This document shows positions 33,508 through 44,618 of a DNA stretch of 64,000 bases, in pieces. This DNA comes from Jacaranda mimosifolia (Eukaryota; Streptophyta; Magnoliopsida; Lamiales; Bignoniaceae), in contig CM032132.1 of NCBI GenBank assembly GCA_018894105.1, positions 27,517,379 to 27,581,378 on the forward strand. The letters run 5' to 3'. The translations under genes were made by a program, and so were the position numbers. The notes under the pieces were generated by a model, which worked only from the letters and a program-made list of their open reading frames with translations, made no database searches and had not been told where the DNA came from. The number at the start of each line of letters is the position of its first letter. Position 1 is the stretch's first letter.

Positions 33508-36500
33508 TGTGACACCCCACTTTGGGTAACCCAAAGCTGAGATACCAAACATTCCATTCAATAATTCTGAACCTAAAATACAATTCAATAAGCCCATAAT
33601 CAAACATTTCATGCTCATCAGAAATAGCAGCGGATTCAAATTTAAACAAACATGATAAACCGTAAAGTAAAGGCCAAGATTCCCGTTCTTACATAACAAA
33701 ATATTTACATTCCTTAAACCATCCATATCAACATAACGTATCATATGCCTCAAATCCATACTTAGCAATCAGATGATTTCCATAGATACATGCAACATCT
33801 GATCTATTACAAAACATACTCCTGTTAAGCTTGAAGTCCAATTTCCTATCTTATTCCCTGTCTGAAAGAATGAATCAAAATAAATGGGCGGGTAAGTCCA
33901 AAGGACTTAGTGAGGGATAATTGTATGCATAATATAAAGAATTTGTTGAGGAAGAATCAACTCAACAGACTGTAAATCAACAGTCAAGTTAAACAGATCA
34001 GAATACGGTCTGACAGTTAGGCAGGAAGGCAGACAGGCAATCAATCAATCAGTCAGTCAGTCAAGCGGTCAATCAGTCAGGAAACAATCAAAATCGATCA
34101 ATAAACATATCAGATCAATCGAATCAATCTAACAAATCATATCAAAATAATCCTATCAGTCGCTTAACGGCTCGTCCCATTTGACAGCTGGGAACAACAT
34201 ATCGGCTCGTCCTGCTTTACAGCTGGGAACAACGTATCAGCTCATCCCATTTTATAACTAGGAAAAACATACCAGATCAATCAAATCAATCTAACAAATC
34301 ATATCAAAACAATCATGTCAATCACTTAACAGCTCGTCCCACTTTACAACTAGGAACAACATATCGGCCCATCCCGCTTTACAGCTGGGAACAACATATC
34401 AGCTCGTCCCGCTTTACAGCTGGGAACAACATATCAGATCAATCGAATCAATCTAACAAATCATATCAAAACAATCATATCAGTCGCTTAACGGCTCGTC
34501 CCGCTTTACAGCTAAAATAATTATATTAGTCGCTTAACAGCTCGTCCCGCTTTACAGCTAGGAACAACATATCGGCTCATCCCACTTTACAACTGGGAAC
34601 AACGTATCAGCTCGTCTCGCTTTACAGCTGGGAACAACATATCAGATCAATCGAATCAATCTAACAAATCATATCAAAACAATCATATCAGTCGCTTAAC
34701 GACTGTCCCGCTTTACAGCTGGGAACAACATATCAGCTCATCCCGCTTTACAACTAGGAACAACATATCAGATCGGTAACAGATTACAAATAGTCGGATA
34801 TCAGATCAATAGATAACAGTACGGACGGATAACAGATGTCAATCGAAGGATAACACTCACTAAGGTATACACGTACAGACAATTCAGAACAGTACAGAAA
34901 TGCCGACAAGGCCACAGATAATAGAAAAAATGGAATAGATAATAGAACGGTATAAATACCGGATAGGAGTTTTGGATGCCGGAACAGACATAAACAAATC
35001 AATATCAAAGATAACCCTCACCGGGGTGTTCAAATCAGATAACAAATAATAAACACATTTCAGATTCCAATAACATATCGGAGTACTATACAGAAACAGA
35101 AAACCCACACAGGGGCTTATCACAATAACATATAATTAAGAATGGTGCCAGATTGGCAGACCCTCACCTCCGTAATCTCAGAAGTGCTATCACGGTCAGC
35201 AGCCTATTGGTCCGTGGGACCCACTTCGTTGTTACCTATCCAAAAAGTAATATTTATAATCAAAATCCATACTTAATTCTATTAATCACAATTATACCAA
35301 TAATAATCCAGAATCACTGCTTTATCGATTAATACGGTATCTCATTCTTATTTCAAGGTCATGGACATAATCCTAAATCACACAATAGGATTAATCCTTA
35401 CATAATCAATTCCTAATCAAATGCCACTTAATCTTATAATATAGTCCTTAATACTATTTAAATCCAAGTTTTGTCATTTTGCATAAGTCCGGGTCCACTT
35501 AATCCATATTCCTTGCATAGGGGTCAACATACATATATATAAATATATCATCTCTTCCCAATTCCTATTCTTGGCAAGGCACAATGCTAAATTAGGAAAG
35601 GTACAACACAAGTAACATATATACATTAAAGGTACAACTAAATCCAAATGCCAAAGCTTGCTACCAGAGTATCAAAACCACAAACCAATTACACGGTTGC
35701 GACCGTCACGTCGATGAGGAGAAACTGGTCTGAGGTTTCTAGAGCATCGTCGGAGAGCCGCTGCTGGCCGCCAGAGAGCCACCGTTTGCCGTTGCCGAAA
35801 AATGATTTGCCACTACCTAGAGAATCCTCTTGTCGAAAGCTTTCCAATGGTACCCTTAGTTTCCGAAATAGCCACCGGAAAACCCCTCAAAACCCATCCC
35901 GAAGCCTTCACGATTTAAAGCTTCGCCGCCGATTTTCTGCCGTCTCCGCCGTGTATTTCCACCGTCCAATGCTACCACCTTGTTCCCCTCATCGAGTAAT
36001 AGCTAAACCACCATTCAGATGCACCGTCAGATGCTGAAAAATGAGGAACCCAGTTGCTTGCCATGAGTTTGTTTTCGATCGTCCTTCGTCGTGCTGTTCT
36101 GGTGGTCTTCCGCCGTGTATGGTAGTGCTGGTCGAGTGCTGGAGGTGAGAGAAGTGGGTTTGGGTGGTTGGTTTGGAGAGAGAGGTGTTGTCGGTGGGTG
36201 GTGGTTGGCCACGGTGAAGAGAAGAAATAAGGAAGAAGAAAAAGAGAAGAAAAGGGAAAGAAGAAGAAGGAAGAAAAAAAGAAAGCTGCAGCCTTTCCTT
36301 AAAAATCAAATTTCCTATTTTGCAATTTAGTCCTTGAATTTAAGCACTCCTCAATTGAGTCCATGAAGTTCCAAAAATTTCTCCTAAGCCCCTATTGACT
36401 AGTTTTCTTCCATGCACACCCCTTAACTTCAAAATCTTTACAATTAAGTCTTTATATATATCTTTTCTGGGCCTTAAAATCCAAACAATAATTCTCTTAA

Positions 36501-36546
36501 TTCTAAATTCTTATTTCCGAAAATACTAAATTTCAAGGGTGTTACA
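33508..36546 (-). repeat. E2 5' LTR (3039 bp)
   Basis: Plus-strand ends are TGTGACACCCC and AAGGGTGTTACA. Highly similar to 28418-31314, with a longer tandem array. A TATA-like block is at 36451-36462 on the minus strand. Confidence 0.9.
34111..34772. repeat. Compound tandem array in E2 5' LTR
   Basis: Same two modules as 29007-29541, in more copies and a different order. Confidence 0.85.
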
Positions 36547-36780
36547 ATCTTATATGTTGTTTTAGATATTGGGGTCATTCTTAAATGAACCTCATAGCAA
36601 ATTCAACTTCGCGATGGGGTAGAGAAGTTAATTCCTCATGGAATATATTAGGAAAATTAGCAATTAGAGGACTTCATTTATCTTAATCTTGTCCCTAGGT
36701 CCATTAATCAGGTAGGTTAGGTATCCTATCTTACTTGTTCTGAGTGCCTCAAAATCAAAGTCATTCTAATTGGCTTTTGT
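36547..36780 (-). pseudogene. E3 protease end and RT start
   Basis: The minus strand reads KIGYLTYLINGPRDKIK, then NEVLLIANFPNIFHEELTSL and REVEFAMRFI. This is the protease-to-RT linker that continues at 28417 after E2. The protease active site is not found upstream, so most of gag and protease is deleted from E3. Confidence 0.75.
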
Positions 36781-36900
36781 TCCCAACACAAACTAACTAT
36801 TAGCAAATAGAAACTTTAAGCCATAGCAACTACGAAATAGCAAACCTAATTATTTGAAATAACACAATAGAAATTTCAAAATGAATGTTTTATCCATTCC

Positions 36901-37275
36901 TAGATGATAATTCTACTATTGTTATCCTTATCATTGCCCTCATTTGATTCTATCTCTTCAATATCCTCATTCAAGCTCACTTCTTCAAAGTCTTCCTCAA
37001 TTTCCTTTTCATTCTCCTCATTGGACTCTTTCTCAGTTGTTCTTCTTTTGGATCCTCTTTCTCCGACACATTAACAAATAAGCTAACAAATGTTGAGTTT
37101 CCCTAAATCTTCTCATCTCATGGCTATCTTAAACACATTTTGTTCTCGATGACGTTGCTTTTTCAGCTTATTGTTTTGATGATCTAACTCTTGTAGATAT
37201 ACATCTAGTTGTTATTCTAACTCCTCAAATCTCTGCTTATATAATTATATCAAAGATGTTCTATCTTCCTCAAGC
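36901..37275 (-). pseudogene. E3 frame upstream of gag position: coiled coil plus acidic tail
   Basis: One frame gives LEEDRTSL, then QRFEELE, a stop, QLDVYLQELDHQNNKLKKQR (heptad-like), further stops, and the acidic tail ESNEENEKEIEEDFEEVSLN, DIEEIESNEGNDKDNN. The order and position (just inside the PBS) match the unknown frame of E1. Sequence identity is low, so the relation rests on architecture. Confidence 0.5.
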
Positions 37276-37783
37276 TAATGTACGATTAGGTTGGGGTAAT
37301 CCTTTTGAGGCATATTGAATTTCTTGAAATGGGTCGTTTATAGTTAGGATTGTATCATTCGCTTTCTCTAAACTTGGTCTTATAGGGTTAAGCATTTATA
37401 TGATGAACCGACATACATGGGCTTTGACCCATCATCTTACAAAAATAAGCATAGACTAGTAAAAGATAATATCAAAGTACTCTAAGGGGTCTTGAATGAA
37501 GATAGTCAAGGATTCACTATTCTTAAGGGAAGAGAACAAATTCTAGAGCATTTTCAATCCAAATGGCATAATATGTCATGGATCCTATCATCCAGTACCA
37601 AAAGTATTCGATCATAGTAACAAGCTAACATCATAAAATCTTTCACAATCCTCAATATCAGATGACATTTAATTAATCATTTTAGTAGTCAAACCTATAT
37701 AGCTCAGATCAATCCCTAGAGTTCTATCCCATATTCCACAGTCCGAGGATCTTATGCCAACGTAGCCTAAGTTTAAAACCTAA

Positions 37784-37795
37784 GCTCTGATACCA
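37784..37795 (-). promoter_or_regulatory. E3 primer-binding site
   Basis: TGGTATCAGAGC on the element strand is a perfect initiator-Met tRNA type PBS, three bases inside the 5' LTR. Confidence 0.92.
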
Positions 37796-37798
37796 CTC

Positions 37799-39012
37799 TG
37801 TCAAGCCCTAAATTCCAAACCATACAATCTAGTCTTAAGGCGTGAATCTCAATCCCAAATAAAAATATATCACTTATCTGAAATCATGATCTTAAATAAA
37901 AAAACTCCAACATTCATAATAATTCAAATAATTCTTGCAACATAGAAAATTAAAACGCCCAATATTTTTGCCTCAACTGGAAAATCATTAAAGGAGAAAA
38001 TCTAATTTGCCAATACAACAATAAAGCTAAAGCTACTGCAAAGTCCTCATCCTAAAAAGAAAACCTTCAATTTTAGTTCTCGTCAGAAGCAGGTTCAACA
38101 TCCTCACGAGGGCTAAGGGTCTAAATCTACTTGAAGGAAATTTAAAATATAAGAGTGTGAGTAAAGGACTCAGTGAATGCTAAGTGTGTGCAATGTGGGT
38201 TCATGAATTTAACATGATTAGTTCAGATAAAACTTTTGAGAAGAATATAAGTGGAAAGCAATAAACAATCAAGTAGTAATGAAACAAAAATTCAGTAGAC
38301 ATTTTCATAGACTAACAATTTAAATGCGATGATCAAATAGTATTTATTGTAGCCAGTCAACCTTATGACTCCTGCCGTAATAGTCCCTTATTGCTCTAGG
38401 CAAGATGCGACCTTACCAAAACAGTACCCGAGCTTAAGTCCTCAAAAAATCCTGCAACCTGCCTCAGCCACATATAACTTCTTTTGTGCGCTGGGGAGAT
38501 TAAGCCATGAGGGCTTTGGGTTCAACCAGTATGCCTGCTGTCGTCCAGTAAAGTCTCTCACACACCCAGACTAAGTTGGGTCTAACTAACAATAACAGTA
38601 GCCGTAATAGTAATCTAAGGGTGAAATTAGGGTTTTGATCCATAGGAGAATATATATATGAGGGAAGTGTTTAATATAAGAGGGACTCTCATTATTTCTT
38701 TCTAAGACTAGGATATGTCCACTATAATTCTTTATAATTGATTCCTAAGGTCACAATAATTTAACTACTAGTAGAAATATATATTAATTCAAGTAGATTT
38801 GTAGCATATACTCCCCAAAATATGGAATATTTATAAGACACAATATAATAGTTATCACGCAATATTGACCATGAAATGTCTTAATCATAATTTTTCTAAT
38901 TTCTAACAGAATATATTTTTTTCCCTTATCATAACTTTAATTCATATAATAAATTAAAATAAAATAAGGTAATATAATTAACTAAATATTAAATAAATTC
39001 TAGGGCATTACA
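37799..39012 (-). repeat. E3 5' LTR (1214 bp)
   Basis: From TGTCAAGCCC to GGGCATTACA. It matches 14983-15715, about 17622-17646 and 26620-27004. It lacks the 1.9 kb seen in the other copy and keeps the empty CACTA target (GAT at 38636-38638). Confidence 0.9.
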
Positions 39013-39017
39013 GGAAG
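39013..39017. repeat. Right target-site duplication of E3 (GGAAG)
   Basis: Exact match to 14978-14982. Confidence 0.9.
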
Positions 39018-39289
39018 AGTTATCCATTTAAATATAAATGAGTAATTCTTACACAAGACGGAGTTTATAACTCAATAAGAACTGTAATCCCATCTAAATA
39101 GAGATGAGATCAGCTTAAATATAGATACCTATAAAGATCATAGTCCAGAATTTGACCCAATTCATAACAATTAGAATGCGAGTTTATTTCAAAAGCTAAA
39201 TATGTTTATGAATTGATATCAAAATGCAGCAATTAGTTTTATCATATTGCTAGTTGACTTGTTGTACAATCCAAGGCAAACTATTAATG
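39018..39289. other. Host segment, left half of duplicated unit
   Basis: Non-coding. From about 39146 (TTGACCCAATTCATAACAAT) it resembles 45000 onward and continues after the copia element at 44166. Confidence 0.6.
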
Positions 39290-39294
39290 GTAAC
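39290..39294. repeat. Left target-site duplication of the copia element (GTAAC)
   Basis: Exact match to 44161-44165. Confidence 0.92.
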
Positions 39295-39706
39295 TGTTGA
39301 TTTTGCCTTGAAATTGAGGTAAGTTTGACAAGGAGATCAAGTTTGACTAGAATTAGGACTCCTTCTTTTATTGGGTTTTCTAGTCCTAGGTAAAGTAGTC
39401 TTTTTGACTATAAATATTAGTTGTTTCTTTCGAAGAAAATATCACGAACATAACACAAGGGCTTCTTTACTGCTTTTGAGTAATTCTCTCAAGACGGAGT
39501 TTAGAAGGAGGGTGTTAGGTGTTTTCGTGAGATTTGTGGGATTCAAGTTTGTACTTGCACTTTGATTTGAGATCAATAAAATTCCTTTTCTTTGTCGGGT
39601 GGATTAGGCACATCGCCGAACCACGTTAAATCTTGTTGTCACTTTACATTGAATTACTTTACTATTATTTCATTGTTTCCGCAATAGATCCTCCTGGGTT
39701 TCAACA
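39295..39706 (+). repeat. Copia 5' LTR (412 bp)
   Basis: Runs from TGTTGATTTTGCC to GGGTTTCAACA. It has a TATA box at 39409-39416 and an AATAAA signal at 39575-39580, followed by a T-rich stretch. Confidence 0.95.
39409..39416 (+). promoter_or_regulatory. Copia LTR TATA box
   Basis: TATAAATA, also at 43863-43870 in the 3' LTR. Its position before the AATAAA signal fits a U3-R boundary shortly downstream. Confidence 0.75.
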
Positions 39707-39709
39707 AAC

Positions 39710-39721
39710 TGGTATCGGAGC
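39710..39721 (+). promoter_or_regulatory. Copia primer-binding site
   Basis: TGGTATCGGAGC three bases after the LTR; one base from the initiator-Met tRNA site. Confidence 0.9.
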
Positions 39722-39733
39722 AGGTTGGATCAG

Positions 39734-42001
39734 ATGTCAGGAATGAAGTACGAGGTAGAGAAATTCGATGGGAAGAATGACTTTGGGCTGTAGAAGATGA
39801 AGGTTCACGCCCTCCTGTGTCAACAAGGATTACAGAGAGCGTTAAAGGGTAGAGATTTCTTGCCGGAAACGCTGAAGGACGAGGAGAAGGATTAGTTCAT
39901 GGCGAAGGCTTACGGTACTCTAGTGTTATCATTGGCGGATAACGTACTGAGAGAGGTCGCCACGGAAAGTACGCCAGCGAATTTATAGAAGAAGCTGGAG
40001 AGTGTATAAATGACGAAGTCCCTGACAAATAGGTTGTATTTGAAACAGCGACTATATACATTGAGAATGAAAGAAGGTACATCTATTACTCAACATATTG
40101 ATTTTTTCAATAAGGTGATTCTAGATCTCGCTAGTATCGATGTTAAAATTGATGATGAAGATCAAGCTTTAATTCTCTTGTGTTCCCTGCCAAAATCTTT
40201 TGAGCACTTGGTTACTACTTTGTTGTATGGGAGAGATACGATATCAATGGAGGATGTGAAGGCCTCATTGAATTCCAACGAGTTGAGAAAACATGTCTTG
40301 GGCAGCAACGATGGTGAAAGTGGGGAAGGATTGGTGGCAAGAGGGAGACCATGAGAAAGGGGAAGGAGTAGAGGCCGATCGAAGTCCCGAACCAAGCCTA
40401 GAAACGGTGACAAATGTTTTAGGTGCGATGAAACGGGGCATTGGAGACTGAATTGTCCAGAACGAGGAAAGGCGAAGGATGCATGTGAAACTTCTGATCA
40501 GAAGCGGGATGATGTCGCAGGAATTGTTGAGGATGAGTTTGATGGTGGGCTTGTTCTCAACGTTGCTGAAACTTTACTAAAGTCTGAATGGATTTTGGAT
40601 AGTGGCTGCTCCTACCATATGTGCCCAAGAGAAGATTGGTTTACCACATACCAAAAACTTGATGGTGGTAAGGTGCTTATGGGAAACGATGCTTCTTGCA
40701 GGGTTGTAGGAATTGGCTCAATTTGTATTAGGATGCATGATGGGATAGTAAGGACCTTAACAGATGTGCGTCATGTTCCAGATTTGAAGAAAAACCTAAT
40801 ATCGCTAGGTACTCTGGACAAGAATGGTTGTGAGTATAGAGCTCGAGATGGAGTTATGCGGGTTTCCAAAGGTGTACTGCTTATCATGAAGGGAGAAAAG
40901 CAGAACGGCCTTTACATATTACAGGGAAACACGGTTTCTGGTACTGCAGCGGTTTTTTCATCAATCAATGATACTACGAGACTCTGGCATATGCGGCTTG
41001 GGCATATGAGTGAGAGGGGGATGTCAGAATTGAGCAAACGACGTTTGCTTTGCGGAGAGAAGACTGGTGAACTGGATTTCTGCGAGCAGTGTGTGCTGGG
41101 CAAGCAACATAGGGTGAAATTCGGTACTGCAGTTCATAGGACCAAAGGTACCTTGGATTACATTCACTCAGATCTTTGGGGGCCTTCTCAGGTTCCTTCA
41201 AAGGGAGGTGCAAGGTACATGCTGACATTCATAGATGATTTCTCACGTAGAGTATGGGTGTACCTGCTGAAGCATAAGGATGAGGTGTTTGTCAACTTCA
41301 AGCAATGGAAGACCTTAATTGAGAAGCAGACAAGAAAGGAAATCAAGCGCTTGAGGACTGACAATGGATTGGAGTTCTGCAATAAGGAATTTCAGGAATT
41401 CTGTGAGAAGGAAGGAATTGTGAGGCATCGCACAGTTGTACATACACCACAGCAGAATGGAGTTGCAGAACGGATGAACAGGACTATCTTGGAAAGAGCT
41501 AGATGCATGCTCTTTAACGCCAGATTGTCCAAGGATTTTTGGGCAGAAGCAATTAACACTGCTTGTTATTTGGTGAATAGGTCACCATCAACCGCTTTGG
41601 ACTGCAAGACACCAATGGAAGTTTGGTCTGGGTCTCCTGCTGATTACTTAAATTTGAGAGTATTTGGGTGTCCAGCCTATGCTCATGTCCGGGATGGGAA
41701 GCTTGAGCCAAGGGCTAGGAAGTGCATATTTCTAGGCTATGTAGATGGAGTCAAAGGTTATCGTTTGTGGTGTAATGATGACAAGGGCTCCAAGATGATT
41801 ATCAGCAGGGACGTGACATTCGATGAGTCTGCAATGATGAAAAAGGTAGAGCAGCAGAAAAACGGTCAACAGGGCGTTAAGGAGAAGGTAGAGATTCATA
41901 TTGATCCTCCACAAGTTTCAAAGGGGAAACAGAAGGTGGTAGATGAAGCTGGTGATAGCACATTACCACCTAATCAACAGCAGGAAAATGAACCACTATA
42001 A
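39734..42001 (+). pseudogene. Copia gag-protease-integrase frame with nonsense codons
   Basis: The ATG at 39734 (MSGMKYEVEKFDGKNDFG) starts a frame that runs to 42001. It has stops at 39791, 39893, 39986, 40007 and 40352, all in gag. The gag core ([35 protein letters not shown]) and the knuckle CFRCDETGHWRLNC (CX2CX4HX4C) are clear. From 40355 the frame is open. Protease has WILDSGCSYHM. Integrase has H132, H137, C163 and C166 (counting from the Met at 40595) and the catalytic triad D193, D256 and E292, with the classic 35-residue D-E spacing, so it looks catalytically complete. The frame ends at TAA 41999-42001 in the linker before RT. Confidence 0.93.
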
Positions 42002-42009
42002 AATTATGC

Positions 42010-43686
42010 TTGGCTCGCGATAGGGAGAGGAGGCAGATCAAACCACCACAGTGGTTTGCTTACTCAGATCTGGTAGCTTATGCTTTGAGTTCAGCTGAGG
42101 AGTTTATAGGAGATGATCCAGTCTCACACAAAGAGGCAATATCCAGGCCAGATTCTAATAAATGGATTGCAGCTATGAGTGAAGAGATGGAGTCTCTACA
42201 CAAGAATAGCACATGGGAACTAGTTGATGTACCCAAAGGGCAGAAAATTGTAGGTTGCAAATGGATCTACAAGAAGAAAGAAGGAATTCCTGGTGTTGAA
42301 GATGCTAGATACAAGGCGCGATTGGTTGCCAAGGGTTTTACTCAGAGAGAGGGAGTTGACTTTCATGAAGTATTCTCCCCAGTTGTAAAACATACTTCCA
42401 TTCGTGTTTTACTTGCCATGGTTGCTCTGTTTGATATGGAATTAGAGCAGACGGATGTGAAAACAGCGTTTTTACATGGTGAGTTGGAGGAACAAATCTA
42501 CATGAGTCAACTAGAAGGACTCGTTATTCCCGGGAAACAAAATCAAGCATGTCTTTTGAAGAGATCATTATATGGCTTGAAGCAGTCTCCCAGGCAGTGG
42601 TATAAAAGGTTTGATGCTTTTATTACCAAGATAGGATATACTAGAAATAAATTTGATTGTTGTGTATATTACAAAATTTGTAGTGATAGCCTTCTCGTAT
42701 ATTTGCTGTTGTACATTGATGATATGTTGATTGCCTCTAGAAACATATTTGAGATCAACCAATTAAAAGCTCAGTTAAGTGAAGAATTTGAGATGAAGGA
42801 TTTGGGCAGTGCAAAGAAGATTTTGGGCATGGAGATCATCCGGGATAGACAAGCAGGATTGTTGTGCTTGTCTCAACAGCATTACATTGAGAAAGTACTT
42901 GAGCGATTTGGGATGAATAAGTCCAAGCCAGTAAGTACGCCACTTGCAGCTCATTTCAGGCACTCATCAGATCTATCACCGAGTACTAAGGAGGAGGTGG
43001 AGCACATGTCAAATGTGCCATATGCTAGTGTAGTGGGTAGCTTGATGTATGCCATGGTGTGCACTAGGCCAGACATTTCACATGCAGTCAGTGTTGTGAG
43101 TAGGTATATGCACAAGCCAGGAAAGACTCATTGGCTGGCTGTGAAATGGATCATGAGGTATTTGAGAGGCTCTGCAGGCAGATGTTTGAGGTATAGTCAA
43201 TCGAATTCTACTACAAGAATTATTGGCTATGTGGATGCAGACTATGCAGGAGATTTGGACAGCAGAAGGTCCATGACGGGCTATGTGTTTTGTGTATCAA
43301 GTTGTACGGTTAGCTGGAAGGCGACTTTGCAGTCATCAGTTGCATTGTCCACAACAGAAGCTGAGTACATGGCTTTGGCTGAAGGCGTTAAAGAAGGCAT
43401 TTGGCTAAAGGGGCTTATCGATGATATGGGTATGACTTCTGAGATCACTAAGGTATTTTGTGACAGTCAGAGTGCCATACACTTGTCAAAAAATCAAGCA
43501 TTTCATGAGAGAACAAAACACATAGATGTGAGGTATCACTTTGTTCGGGATATGGTGTCCCAAGGAGTCATGTTGGTTGACAAAGTTGGGACTAAGGATA
43601 ATCCGGCAGACATGTTGACTAAGGCTGTTCCAGGAATCAAATTCGAGCATTGCTTGGATTTGATTAATATTTGCAGACTCAGATAA
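42010..43686 (+). CDS. Copia reverse transcriptase-RNase H, uninterrupted frame
   Basis: An open frame of 558 codons, entered by frame change from the upstream polyprotein; its first codon here is TTG, so this is a Pol segment and not an independent gene. RT shows NSTWELVDVPKGQKIVGCKW, ARLVAKGFTQREGVDF, the first catalytic Asp in EQTDVKTAFLHGEL (about residue 149) and YIDDMLIAS (235-238). RNase H shows GYVDADYAGDLDSRRSMTGY, LSTTEAEYMALAEG, FCDSQSAIHL and RTKHIDVRYHFVRD, so all acidic residues are present. It ends at a TAA about 60 bp before the PPT. Confidence 0.93.
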   Translation: MARDRERRQIKPPQWFAYSDLVAYALSSAEEFIGDDPVSHKEAISRPDSNKWIAAMSEEMESLHKNSTWELVDVPKGQKIVGCKWIYKKKEGIPGVEDARYKARLVAKGFTQREGVDFHEVFSPVVKHTSIRVLLAMVALFDMELEQTDVKTAFLHGELEEQIYMSQLEGLVIPGKQNQACLLKRSLYGLKQSPRQWYKRFDAFITKIGYTRNKFDCCVYYKICSDSLLVYLLLYIDDMLIASRNIFEINQLKAQLSEEFEMKDLGSAKKILGMEIIRDRQAGLLCLSQQHYIEKVLERFGMNKSKPVSTPLAAHFRHSSDLSPSTKEEVEHMSNVPYASVVGSLMYAMVCTRPDISHAVSVVSRYMHKPGKTHWLAVKWIMRYLRGSAGRCLRYSQSNSTTRIIGYVDADYAGDLDSRRSMTGYVFCVSSCTVSWKATLQSSVALSTTEAEYMALAEGVKEGIWLKGLIDDMGMTSEITKVFCDSQSAIHLSKNQAFHERTKHIDVRYHFVRDMVSQGVMLVDKVGTKDNPADMLTKAVPGIKFEHCLDLINICRLR

Positions 43687-43736
43687 GAGGCCCTATTGGG
43701 GGCAGGGACAAAGAAGATGAATGGAAATTTCAAGTC

Positions 43737-43748
43737 AAGGTGGAGAAT
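43737..43748 (+). promoter_or_regulatory. Copia polypurine tract
   Basis: AAGGTGGAGAAT directly before the 3' LTR, as in Tnt1-type elements. Confidence 0.8.
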
Positions 43749-44160
43749 TATTGATTTTGCCTTGAAATTGAGGTAAGTTTGACAAGGAGATCAAGTTTGA
43801 CTAGAATTAGGACTCCTTCTTTTATTGGGTTTTCTAGTCCTAGGTAAAGTAGTCTTTTTTACTATAAATATTAGTTGTTTCTTTCGAAGAAAATATCACG
43901 AACATAACACAAGGGCTTCTTTACTGCTTTTGAGTAATTCTCTCAAGACGGAGTTTAGAAGGAGGGTGTTAGGTGTTTTCGTGAGATTTGTGGGATTCAA
44001 GTTTGTACTTGCACTTTGATTTGAGATCAATAAAATTCCTTTTCTTTATCGGGTGGATTAGGCACATCGCCGAACCACGTTAAATCTTGTTGTCACTTTA
44101 CATTGAATTACTTTACTATTATTTCATTGTTTCCGCAATAGATCCTCCTGGGTTTCAACA
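43749..44160 (+). repeat. Copia 3' LTR (412 bp)
   Basis: Nearly identical to 39295-39706. Its first dinucleotide is TA instead of TG, one of the three differences. Confidence 0.95.
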
Positions 44161-44165
44161 GTAAC
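44161..44165. repeat. Right target-site duplication of the copia element (GTAAC)
   Basis: Exact match to 39290-39294. Confidence 0.92.
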
Positions 44166-44272
44166 AAATATTACTTTAATAAAAATCATTATATGCTTCA
44201 AAATTACATATTACATCTATCAACTTTATTCTCCAATTTATTGAAAATTCCCAACATGGATAGGGGTGTAAG

Positions 44273-44618
44273 ATGCCTTGAGCTTTTCAAGCTCAGGCTT
44301 ATAATAAGCTCAACTAAAGCTCTAATTTAATTGTTCAACAACTTGCAAGCTTTTAATTTATTTTAAATATTTTATATATTAATTAAAGCACTATTGTATA
44401 TTAATAATTTATTTTTTTGTATTTTTAAATATTTTGTGTATATTACTAAATAACCATTATATATTAATAATTAATATTGTATTCGATGTTAGGTTTATTT
44501 GTTCAATTAAAGTTGAGCTCATTGAGTTCAAGCTCGACCAATACTGAATTTGCAAGTTTGAGCTCAAAATACCTAACTTTAGCTCTCAAGCTCAACTCAT
44601 TTATGCTCTTAAACATGA
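44273..44618. repeat. ~345-bp insert with AGCTC/GAGCTT words
   Basis: It interrupts the duplicated unit after CCCAACATGGATA; the second copy reads straight through (45170-45190). Both ends carry GAGCTT/AAGCTC words in opposite orientations around an AT-rich middle, suggesting a MITE-like element. No clean TSD was found. Confidence 0.5.

Larger units (their letters stand above)
28418..36546 (-). mobile_element. E2: gypsy element with ~3-kb LTRs and shrunken interior, nested in E3 pol
   Basis: LTRs 28418-31314 and 33508-36546 flank only 2.2 kb. The PBS, PPT, TG...CA ends and TSD are recognisable. The interior has gag, a protease start, and small RT and integrase scraps, so it could only have moved with proteins from another element. 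It splits the RT of E3, so it is younger than E3. It belongs to the same broad lineage as E1 and E3 (same PBS, related LTR blocks and gag). Confidence 0.9.
14983..39012 (-). mobile_element. E3: Ty3/gypsy chromovirus, the host of two later insertions
   Basis: The LTR copies are 14983-27004 (split by a CACTA transposon) and 37799-39012. They start TGTCA and end ATTACA on the plus strand, and the flanks share GGAAG. The internal region is 27005-28417 plus 36547-37798, split by gypsy element E2. On the minus strand it carries PBS, a coiled-coil/acidic frame, a protease end, RT, RNase H, and then a chromovirus C-terminus with chromodomain, with the integrase core deleted. Removing the CACTA element and E2 leaves an element of about 6.9 kb. 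Confidence 0.9.
39295..44160 (+). mobile_element. Ty1/copia LTR retrotransposon, Tnt1/Tork-like, young but broken
   Basis: Two 412-bp LTRs, TSD GTAAC, PBS and PPT define a complete 4866-bp element. Domain order gag, protease, integrase, RT, RNase H is diagnostic of copia; the gag start and overall organisation resemble Tnt1. I see three LTR differences (39296/43750, 39406/43860, and one near 39597/44051), so insertion is recent. Gag carries several stops, and a stop plus frame change lies between integrase and RT. Confidence 0.95.

Noticed and set aside
37784..37795. Possible tRNA gene fragment
   Set aside because: It is a 12-base primer-binding site next to an LTR, with no tRNA body around it.
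40912..43733. Minus-strand frames within the copia element
   Set aside because: Shadows of the strong plus-strand integrase and RT-RNase H frames.
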